64,000 nucleotides of DNA. It comes from Mangifera indica (taxonomy: Eukaryota > Streptophyta > Magnoliopsida > Sapindales > Anacardiaceae). Below the pieces are notes generated by a model. That model was not told the origin of the DNA, did no database searches, and worked only from the letters and a program-made list of their open reading frames with translations. Positions 55,338 to 64,000 of this stretch are shown here, piece after piece (within the stretch, counting starts at the first letter, position 1; each line of letters opens with the position of its first letter). The position numbers and the translations under genes were made by a program. Location of the stretch: NCBI RefSeq assembly GCF_011075055.1, contig NC_058143.1, positions 7,207,057-7,271,056 on the forward strand, given 5' to 3'.

Positions 55338-56792
55338 CATAAGTTCTTAGCAAAGGAGTATGTTTTCATCAATACATTGGCCACCTACAAACGCTCCATG
55401 AGCCAGATTACCATAATTTTGGTGATGCACTTGTAAAGTGTATTGCAACAAGCAATACACCTATAATCCTTGTAAAAATAAGGGTTAGAAACTTTAGGAA
55501 CAAAAGCAAAGATAGTATAATTAACCTTTTTAAGGAGATGACCTATGTAGAAGAAATGCTTGATTGCCTTCATTATATCCTCTCTAATAATGCTCTAAGC
55601 CACCTTGAAGAAATATGGACCATAACCATATAGCCCTAAAGCTTTGTTGTTATCCGTAGCAATGGTGGTTTCCTTTATCTTCTTCTCGCCTATATTTATG
55701 GTTAGCATTTCTTTCCCATTAAGCCCAACTCGAAACTTGACCAACCTTATAAGTCTTTAAGGTTAAAATTAGAACTCTCAGACTCACTAATGACGACTTG
55801 CAAATATAAGAGCCATCTTCTTGGAAGATGTCATGAATGGAATTTCTATCTTTCTACCCTTGATGCTTTTGAAAAATACTACTGTTTTCATCCCTTTCCT
55901 TAAGCCAATAGACCTTTGACTTTTGCCTAGTCATAGATTCATTTACCTTTTAAAAAGATCTAAATGTCTCCAATTTGATTTTTTCCTCACGACCAAGCTC
56001 CTCATTAAGGGGGTTAGCTTGAAGACACTTGTAGATGTCATCTAAGGATTTTCTAGCTTCATTCACTCTTTTAAAAATCTACCAAAAGGAATCTTTATTA
56101 AGTTTCCTTAACTCACCCCTAAGCTTCTTAAGTTTGTTAACCAAGTTAAACGTAGGACTCTTGCCAACATCACTTCTCTAGGCTTCCTTAATAATATTAA
56201 GAAAATTTTCATGATGAGTCCACATGTTGAAGAATTTAAATGGAACTTTCTACCTCTCCTATTCAACCCTATTCCTAACAATATAAGGGGAATGATCAGA
56301 GATAAAAGGATTAAGGAAAAAGGTTAATGATGAAGATTTCCTTCCATTTGTCATTTATGAAGGCTCTATCCAACTTGCAAGTGATTCTCCTTTGGCCTTC
56401 ACTACAATTGCTCTAAGTTAGAAGGTTCCCCATATACCATAAATCATCTAATTCAGCCTTCTTGCAATAATTATTAAGATCCTCATAATATGTATAACAC
56501 CACCAATCTTCTCCTGTAGACCTCCTAATGGTATTAAAGTCACCAAAAATTAACCAAGGGGTAAAATGAATCTGATGAGAGTAATTAGCAATGCCTTACC
56601 ATAAATCCTTTCTCTTCATGGGATTGTTACTACCATAAGCAATAGACAAAGCTATTTGGTGTTTTCCTTAACAAGCCAAACATCATAATGTATGAATTGG
56701 GTATTTTTCATTCTAACATTAACTCTAAGAAGAGATTTATTCCAACCTATCCATATTCTTCTAATTAAACCATTCTCATTATTGATGCAATC
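55338..56792 (-). pseudogene. LINE R endonuclease end and reverse transcriptase start
   Basis: Minus strand: NGLIRRIWIGWNKSLLRVNV (endonuclease, GRIWIGW-like), then a broken stretch, then TTIATDNNKALGLYGYGPYF, HFFYIGHLLKKVNYTIFAFV and CNTLYKCITKIMVIWLMERL, which correspond to the DNNKAPGPDGYxxxFF, INxTxIxLIPK and YKxITKILxxRL motifs of L1-type RT. Cut by element J at 55332; the palm continues at 46309. Many stops. Confidence 0.82.
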
Positions 56793-58464
56793 TTTTTTTT
56801 TTTCTAGTAAATAAAATTAACTTAACCAAAAACCGCCAACCATGGGACAAGCCTTAGGTTAGGGAAGAAGAACCAAGACCTTGCCACAGACAAAACCCTG
56901 AGCTAAGGCCAAAACACAAGCTAATCTAGAGAAACAACTACAAAATGAATGAAACAAAACAACTCAACTGACAGCTAACTAGGCCAAAGAAAAGATAACA
57001 AGTAAGAAGAAGAAGCAAACAAGAGACCTAAACAATAGATCTAAAGCAAGAACACATAAAGAAAACAACTAGAAAATACAATTGGGGAGACCCAAGTGGC
57101 AACAAAAAACTCATTTTCTTTATTCTTCTTGACCTTGGTAAGTTGAAATCTCATTTCTTACACCAAGTTCTTGATATAGGAAGAATCAAAGCAAATGTTA
57201 TTCCTTTCCTTTCAAATGTGATAGACCATGGCCCTCAAGCTAAGTTTACTCAAAATATTCTTTAGATTCTTCTTCCTCTGACTATGGGCATAATGCATAA
57301 CATAGGCATTCCAAACAACCCATTGTATCTTCTATTGCATAAGGAGAGAATGGAAGACCAAATGTACTTACTAACATTGCAATCAAAGAAAAGGTGATGA
57401 ATGTCTTCTCTATCCTGATTGCAAAGAAAACAAGTGTTTTGAGAACTAATCCCAAACCTCACAAGCTTATACTTTGTCATAAGTTTATCTCTAAAAGCTA
57501 ACCAAGTGATAAAGGAATATCTTGGAATATAGCTCTTGAACCAAAGGAGATTATGTTAAACCATCTTGTTCTTTCTGGTTCTCATGTTCTCCTACATCGA
57601 GTTGATGGAGAAACCATTCTTAAGATCAAAGGCCCAAACAGTAACATCCTTCCCACCTCTTAGATTAATAAGGGGAATATTTTTAAGCTCTAATAAATTC
57701 AGAGAGTTAGTTGGGAGCCATCTCTACCTCCTTTCATAGATGATATCGTTGACCTTTGCTCTTAAGCCTAAATCAGTGTCATACATAATTTGTCTCCTTT
57801 AAACATCAATGAGGTGGCTTTTAGGGTGCCACTTATCAAGCCAAATCAAAGTATTCTCCCCATTACTAATGAGTTTCCTAACACTATCCTTAAGCATGTT
57901 CTTTATATTAAGTAATTTTCGCCAATGCCAAACACTATCTTTTTTAGGCTTAATCTCCTAAAAATTTCTACCTTTGAGCTTGGTATCTTTGATCCCATCA
58001 TTCCATAACGAGTGCTTGTTGCCTTTATAAATGTTCCATACATGCTTCAAAATGGTTGTCTTATTCCACTTTTTACAATTGCTAAGACCAAGACCTCCCT
58101 CATCCCTTAGAACGCACACATCATCCGAAGTAACCTCAGACTTATTCATTTTTAAATATGGGCTACTTTAGAGAAAAGATTATAAGATCACATCAATCTC
58201 TTTAAGAATCTTAGAGGGGAGGACAACGAGAGAGGACCAATACCTTTGAATACTAAAAAGCACTAATTTAATGAGAACCAATCTACTAATAAAAGATAAG
58301 AACCTACTAGTCCAATAAGAGACATAACTAATCATCCTATTTATAAGAGCTTCACAATCCCTTGTCAAGAGCTTGGAGGATTTTATAGGGGCACTAAGAT
58401 ATTTAAATGGAAAGGATCCTTCTTCAAAGTGGAGTATACCATTGATCTTTTCTTTTTCATTTTC
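56793..58464 (-). mobile_element. LINE remnant M (RT thumb, zf-RVT, poly(A)), minus strand
   Basis: Runs right to left and ends in a poly-T (plus strand) at 56793-56803. FHFEEGSFPFKYL-type joint (ILHFEEGSFPFKYLSAPIKS), LLTRDCEALINRMI, RLVLIKLVLFSIQRYWSSL, then DEGGLGLSNCKKWNKTTILK (58149-57958), then zf-RVT: TKYKLVRFGISSQNTCFLCN and REDIHHLFFDCNV. Endonuclease and RT fingers/palm are absent. It appears to sit within LINE R/Q, and its 5' side abuts an LTR start at 58465. Confidence 0.82.
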
Positions 58465-58985
58465 TGATGTATACACGAGTCTATCTTTATCTTTGGGTTC
58501 CAAGCCATCTTCAAGTCTCTATATAGTATTTGAAGCCAAGAAGGATAAAGTTCTAACAATTCCCAAGCCAAAGGAAGCATTGCACCTTTAATTTTGGCCC
58601 AACTTCCCTTTTGGGCATAGCTTCATTAGTTAAACTCAAGAACCCCTTAAGTAGTTTGCTCTTTTGACCTAAAATAAGTTTCACATGGTGCATTTTCAAG
58701 CCCGATCCGCCCAAGCCTCTTTTGAAGCCCATTTTTAACTCAAACATGTATATTTAGTTGGCTTAAAACTGAATGAAGGCTTGGTTGCAAAGCTAGGAGA
58801 CATAGTTCCTAGATTTTAGGAAAAAAGTGTCCTATTTTATCTTGTATTCATTAATTAGGGATAGGTGTGATATGTAATGGTGGCTAAGCTTAATTTAAGG
58901 GGTTTTGGTAAAATTTAATTGATTTTTGCCATCATATTGATCTTGTTCCTCTTCTCCTTCACATAAACAATAGTTTAAAGACACA
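58465..58985 (+). repeat. partial LTR N, same family as I/J
   Basis: Starts TGATGTATACACGAGTC and follows the start of the I/J/L LTR on the plus strand (TTTGGGTTCCAAGCCATC, GCATTGCACCTTTAATTTTGG, AAAATAAGTTTCACATGG). Homology fades after about 520 bp. No primer site or internal sequence follows, so it is an LTR truncated at its 3' side. Confidence 0.7.
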
Positions 58986-59049
58986 TTCACCCTATTCCTT
59001 AACTTGATCAACCTTGATGATTTTTCTTTAAGTCAATAAATTTGGGTTA

Positions 59050-60262
59050 ATTGGGTGAAGAAGATAAGACTCAAAAGCTGGAGTTTGTAGGAGGCTAAGG
59101 TTAGTTTGGAGACCCTTTAGGCTTGGAGAAAAATTTTAAAGATGAAAGATGAGTTTTGAATGCACATCAAGATCAAAGTTGGTAATAGCTTTCATACCTT
59201 CCTTTGGCATGAAGATAGCCCTCTCTTGTATACATATGGTGAAAAAGTTATCTATGATTTAGGGTCTTAGGAGACAAGCTAAAGTAAGTTTTATCATCAG
59301 TGGTAATAGGTGGTGTTGGCCATGCACTAATACTATTCAGCTTATGGAAATTAGGGAGAGAATGTCCAAAAGCCCTACAAAAGAGGAAAACAATGTAGTA
59401 TGGGTGTCTAACACAAGTAAAGGTTTCTCTTGCACTAGTGCTTGGGACATCTTTACACAAGAAAGGACCAAGTTAGTTAGAGCAACTTGGTTTGGCACAA
59501 GCTTTTGATACCAAGATACTCTCTACTCTCTTATCTCTTGGTTAGCTATGAAGGGATGGCTCATCACCAAGGACAAGCTTTTGAGATGGGGTAAAATGGT
59601 TAATGTCAATTGTCTTTTTGTAATGAGGAAGAGGAGAGCTTGGACCACCTACTCTTTAATGGCCTATTTAGCCATTAGATTTGGTCTTGAATCTTAGAGG
59701 GTTATGGTTGTGGATACTCTTCTCATGGTTGGCATGATTACGTGGAAGGAATAGCTAGGGATTGGAATAACAACTCTCTTAAAGATTGCCTTAGTAAACT
59801 TAACCTTATGTTTGTCATTTATAGCATTTGGAATGAGAGGAAAAATCAAGCCTTCAATAGGAAATCTTTCCCTAAAGAGTTGATTGTGGTTAAGGTCAAC
59901 AAAGATATGCTAGACAAGGTTTTATAGATGGCTAAAGTGTAGCCTTCAAAAGGGAACTTATAGCTTGCCTTTAAATGGCTCATCCCTACTTGCATCTTTA
60001 AAAGGAAATAGTTCTTGTATTGGTTTATAGTTTTTGCAATGCTGTGATGGTTGGTGCTGGTCTTTATAGATTGTAGGTATGATACTTCTTGGGTTTGTGT
60101 TATTGTTACCTTTGTTTGATGTTATTTTTTTCTCTTTGTTTGGTTGTTTTCCTTAGCCTGGGGTTCTGTCCATGGCAAGGGTCTTGTTCCTTAACCCGGG
60201 AGCTTGTCTCATGTTAAAGTGCTTTTTGTTGTTAATATATTTCTTTAATTACCAAAAAAAAA
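59050..60262 (+). mobile_element. 5'-truncated LINE remnant P with poly(A)
   Basis: Plus-strand broken frames: VSFIISGNRWCWPCTNTIQL, SKGFSCTSAWDIF, LISWLAMKGWLITKDKLLRW, and near 59745-59900 KDCLSKLNLMFVIYSIWNER, the zf-RVT end and following helix of plant LINEs. A long T-rich 3' UTR leads to an A-run at 60254-60262. It lies head-to-head with LINE M. No clear target duplication was seen. Confidence 0.75.
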
Positions 60263-61474
60263 CATTGATGGTTTCTGAGTTATTTGAGGATAAAACTTTA
60301 TGCCCCAAGATAGTATCCTTAATTGAATTCAAGCCCTTAGGGTAGTCTTCTCCTTATTCTCCTTCATATTGTTGTTAACTTTAATTTGCGCATTTGAATC
60401 ACAAGAGTGGCAAATTTGTTAGTTGTTAACTCCACCATATTACCCTTTTGTTTCCTTTTCAGTTTAACAATTCTTTCCTTAGCTTTCCTTAGGTTAGCTT
60501 TAATAGCTTGGAATTCACCCTTCTTGACAATAGAATACCCAAACGTATCATCTTTCCCATGGTTGTTCATACCTTTCTTATTCTTCTATCCAGATGGACT
60601 TCTTTTAGCCTCCAACTTATCTATTCTCCTTTTGCACTCCTCAATACCATGCCCAAATGCCTTGCATAGGTTGCATTTGATGGGTCTCCAAGCATATTCC
60701 ACCCGAATTTCAACCTTCTCCTCATTAGGGAGAACAAGTTCAATTGACTCCAAAAACTCTTCATTCATTCCCATCTCCACACAAGTGCTAGCGAATTCCA
60801 ACCTATTTCCTACTTCTATGAATTGCCACATTTTTAGTGTTCTCCACCACCATAAAGATATTCTTGTCCCATTTTCTCATAAACAAGGGCTGTCCTTCTA
60901 TCATCCAAGACTTTCATCATTTCATCTATCTCTTTGAATTTTAAAAGGTAAACTCCCAACCCTGTAGATATCACACCCTCTAAGCCATAGTTTATCCAAT
61001 TACAAATTGCATATCTCTTTACAAGAAGAAAAGGCATTTTCCTACCCATAAAGAACCTAATAGCACACTTCTCCTACTTTTTTGTACCATGTACCCCCTC
61101 CTTTAGAGGTGAAGCAACACAATATTTCCAAACCTTGGTTTGGTTTTTAGGCTGAATATAGTCTAAGTTTGTATTTGCATGTTTCTTCAAAAAGAGTTTG
61201 TTCCAAGAACCTTTTCCTTTAGTCAATGTTACTGGTGGATTCATTTTGATCGCTAGGTAGTGGTTGCTAAGAAGGATCCCTCTAGTGATGTTACGAAAGA
61301 GAGCTCCATTGAGTTCCTTTTTTTTCTTTTCAATTTGTTATGATCACCAGATTTATCATTTCCAACAACTACTAACTTGAGGGAGCTAGTTAAGTGGCTT
61401 TGCAAACATGTATAGGAAGAACTAAGTAATGAGACATCCCTGTTAACCTTATCTTTTTCCATGAAGCATAACAC
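60263..61474 (-). pseudogene. LINE ORF1 (DUF4283 and zinc knuckle) and start of endonuclease (LINE Q)
   Basis: Minus strand: MEKDKVNRDVSLLSSSY (61474), then VGRKMPFLLVKRYAICNWIN-like DUF4283 (GRKMPFLLVKRYAICNWINY, 61049-60834), then MWQFIEVGNRLEFASTCVEM and VRVEYAWRPIKCNLC-type knuckle (YAWRPIKCNLCKAFGHGIEE, C-x2-C-x4-H-x4-C; 60831-60586), then a Lys-rich C-terminus and TTNKFATL. A possible endonuclease start (RILSWGIKFYPQITQKPSM) sits at about 60330-60263. This is ORF1 of an L1-type LINE, which binds the element's RNA. It is probably the 5' half of LINE R. The plus-strand ORF at 60407-60937 is its antisense. Confidence 0.8.
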
Positions 61475-62176
61475 ACAACAAAGTCATCCTAATACTACAA
61501 AGGAAAAGTTGGCACAACAATAGGTAAAACTACTAAATGGGAAAAATAGGAAGAATGGAAACCAATGTTACGCTACCACTTTCACTAATAAGAAAGGCAC
61601 AAAAAATCGGGATGATAGAGAGAGAAAATGACCTGATCTTTTGAATTTGAAATGAAACACGCTTACACCTTTGCTATAGTTGAAAGATACTAGAGGATGA
61701 ATGAAAACTAAAAAAAAAGATGTTAACCTGAGCAAAAACAAACCTAGAATAAAAACAAAACAGTACACCTAAAATGGAAGACAAGGAAACACAAAAATGG
61801 AACTAAGAGGACAAGGAGAAAAGAAAGAAAATGAAGACACTGAAATGAGAGGAAAAAGAGGAGAACACGACATCTAGCCCTCTAAACAAGGCCAGGGAAA
61901 GAATAGAGGAAAATGAGGATACCAAAGTTTGATAGATTTTTGGTAACCAAAAGGGTGGCGGGAATGGACAAAGCTTAGGTTTTTAGAAAGAAGTTAGAGA
62001 AAATGAAAGGAATTCTTTCTAAACCCTTTCTATGGCATTTGAAAACTACACCTAATATATATAGGACTAAGGATATCATAAATGGTATCAGAGCTACTCC
62101 ACGTGTCTTCTTGAACGATAGTAGGGCAAATTTAATAAGGATGTTGAGTCTTGTAAAAGGGGTGATTATAATTGTA
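61475..62176. other. LINE 5' UTR and unassigned sequence
   Basis: Pyrimidine-rich on the minus strand, suiting the 5' UTR of LINE Q. An isolated TGGTATCAGAGCTACTCC at about 62085-62102 looks like a tRNA-Met primer site, but no matching LTR was recognised to its left. A purine-rich GTAAAAGGGGTGA follows at about 62153. Confidence 0.35.
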
Positions 62177-63050
62177 ATACCCTAAGGTATGTTTTAAGGG
62201 CATTAGTGTCCTTTCTCAAATTCGAATTTAGAGTCAAGTTAGATCAAAATTGAAAAAAGAATTTTGATTAGGCTAAAAACAAATTTGAGACCCCATCTTG
62301 GGCTTGAATGTCAGCCCAGGCAAGTGTAGCTTAAAAAAGGGGAAAAAAAAGAAAGAAAAAAAGAAAGGAAAAGAAAGGACAACCACCAATGGCCAAGAAG
62401 AAGGCCACCAACGACAACACAAAGAGGAAAAACCAACAGCTCAAGGCTACCATCTTTTTATTGGAAAAATCCCATGTAAGTGGGATGATTTTCCTTCTTG
62501 AATTGCATGATATCTTTCTAGATTTTCTTGGCTATTTTCATGGATTATTGCTGTGATTTTTGGTTAAAATCTTGGCTTACTAGATTGTTGAATTTCTAAT
62601 GTAACTTGCAAGATTAGTTTGGAAAATATTGCCATGGATTAGGCATGTTAAATTGAGGCAAAAGTGGTTGCATGAAACTTGCATAAGTTCCAATTGTGTG
62701 ATAAATATGGGTTGCGTAATATGAACTTTGTTGCACACATTCCGTAAGATGATTTAATGGCTTGCATGCCATTCTTGCATGTTGAAACTTTTGGTTTGTG
62801 TAGCTTACATGTGAATGAGTTAATATGATAATGTATTTTTGCAAGAAAGAAGGTTGGAAAACCTATGTATGTGCTATAAGAATATAACATGTATATGTGA
62901 TAGTTTGTGGGTTGGATGTTAGACCATGTTTTGGCTGGAAAATTCGCCTTCCAAGGGCACTGACAAGTTATTGAGAGGTTCCTTGTGAGACATTCGCATA
63001 TGCTCTTAAATGTGATATTTTTTAGTTACAAGTTTAAAAGGGATTTTTAG
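62177..63050 (+). repeat. possible LTR start and unassigned sequence
   Basis: TGTAATACCCTAAGG at 62177 follows a purine-rich stretch and resembles the start of plant gypsy LTRs. No partner LTR is in view. The Lys-rich ORF at 62298-62501 reads a purine-rich tract and has no recognisable domain. 62940-63050 is a diverged match of 63700-63850 (CTGACAAGTTATTGAGAGGT against TTGACTAGCTGTTGTGAGGT). Confidence 0.3.
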
Positions 63051-63597
63051 TAAAGATGACAATTTCGATCCAATTTTATGGGCCTCAACCCTCGCCAACC
63101 CCAATAAGGAGGGAATTCCCTGATAGAAACAGAGAAGCAGATGAAAAAATCCCTATACTTAGGGATGGGGATATATGTGTCCCTTCCCCTTCCCGCCCCC
63201 CCCCCCCCCCCTGCCTTACCCCCAGCCCCATCTCTTTATATTAATATATTTACTTAAAATACTAATATATCTTTATAGTTTTAGATTATTTATGTTTTCC
63301 AAATTTATTTAAGTTTTTGTTGTGCATATTAAAGTGATTAATATATTATATTTGTGACATTTGAAAAAGTGAGTTGATTTTAATTTTACTTAATTTTGTT
63401 ATTTAATATATTTGCATTATGTTTAAAAGGTATAAAGAGGAGATTTTTCCTTGTAGGTATAAGGAGAGGATTTTTTTTTTGAGGATAGAAGGAGATTTTT
63501 CTTTATGGGAAGAGGATGGGGAATCATTTTCATCCTTATAACAAGGACGAGGACAAGGATTAAGATCCCCTCCCTACCCTTCTCATTGCCATCCCTA
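63051..63597. mobile_element. hAT-like miniature element
   Basis: 547 bp with short inverted ends, TAAAGATGACAAT at the left and ATTGCCATCCCTA at the right (complement TAGGGATGGCAAT). The flanking 8-mers ATTTTTAG and ATTTCTAA agree at six positions, as a worn 8-bp hAT target duplication would. The interior is C/G-rich near the ends with a run of C at about 63198-63212 and AT-rich in the middle. No transposase. Confidence 0.55.
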
Positions 63598-64000
63598 ATT
63601 TCTAATTGAAAATTAGGCCACAAGTCACCTCAAGAACTAACCTATAAAAAGAAATTAGTAAATTGTTTGATGATGTTAGCTAGAAGACACGTCAAGTTTG
63701 TATTGAAAAATCTACCTTTTGGGGATGTTGACTAGCTGTTGTGAGGTTCCCCATGGGACTTCCATATGGGACTTCCATATACACTCTTGAATTTGAAGTG
63801 TTTGAGTGTTACTAGTTTGAAATGGATTTTTGGTTGAACTAGGTCACAAGTTGCCTAAAAAATTAACCTATAAACTTAGAAAAAAAAGGTATTAGCCTAT
63901 AAATTTCTTTCTTTTGCAGCTGCTAATTTTATTTTTTAAGAAATTCTTTTTTAGATACCGCAAACAAATTTTAAAGTAAAGTTTTCATACAATAAGGAAA
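63598..64000. other. unassigned, partly duplicated sequence
   Basis: 63690-63860 repeats, with divergence, the sequence just left of the hAT-like element (62940-63050). It has a short internal duplication, GGGACTTCCATAT twice near 63755-63780. No gene. Confidence 0.4.

Noticed and set aside
60407..60937. 176-codon plus-strand ORF rich in Leu, Ser and Phe
   Set aside because: It is the antisense of LINE ORF1, whose minus strand has a DUF4283 region and a CCHC knuckle.

Overview
This is a stretch of plant nuclear DNA, very probably from a eudicot. It is A+T-rich, holds one intron-containing plant-type Rab GTPase gene, and is otherwise almost wholly made of plant transposable elements: Ty3/gypsy LTR retrotransposons primed by initiator tRNA-Met, L1-type LINEs, Mutator-like elements and a hAT-like element. 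No rRNA, tRNA, CRISPR or prokaryotic-style operon was seen. I cannot name the species.

Layout. 1-373 is the end of a gypsy LTR. 374-6178 is a degraded transposon with a minus-strand coding remnant, a 243-bp tandem duplication and a long A-rich minisatellite. 6188-6706 is a complete 519-bp Mutator-like element with a perfect 9-bp target duplication and a GC-rich core. 8176-9692 (minus) is the only intact host gene, a two-exon RABA5-type small GTPase of 214 aa. 11152-28724 is a stack of nested insertions: a Mutator-like element split by a CRM-like gypsy element (A, 11412-28177), itself split by a Tekay-like chromovirus (B, 15984-24974) and by a 5'-truncated LINE (25888-26723). Target-site duplications (TSDs) mark each insertion; those of A, B and the LINE are perfect and that of the Mutator-like element is degraded. 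28725-32850 holds further degraded elements. 32850-43081 is a LINE split by a second Tekay-like element (C, 33210-42677). 43082-46089 is a gypsy integrase/LTR remnant (L) next to a LINE tail (H). 46090-56792 is a minus-strand LINE (R) split by a gypsy element (J, 46315-55332), which is split in turn by a sister element in the opposite orientation (I, 47037-51497) and by another LINE (52892-53548). 56793-61474 is a tangle of LINE pieces plus an LTR fragment. 62177-64000 is an uncertain LTR-like region with a hAT-like element (63051-63597).

Most unusual result. I and J are two insertions of one roughly 3.9-kb family carrying LTRs, a primer site, gag, a zinc knuckle, an aspartic protease and a short integrase tail, but no reverse transcriptase, RNase H or integrase core. 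Both have the same structure across the missing region and internal lengths of about 2.05 and 2.03 kb, so this is a non-autonomous family spread in trans and not two accidental deletions. A related LTR with a true integrase (L, 43082-44850) lies beside them. Element I sits inside an LTR of J, and its 3' end contains a rearranged copy of its own left insertion junction.

All retroelement genes here are broken. In the two Tekay-like copies, nearly every premature stop is a C-to-T or G-to-A change relative to the other copy, as expected from decay of methylated, silenced DNA.
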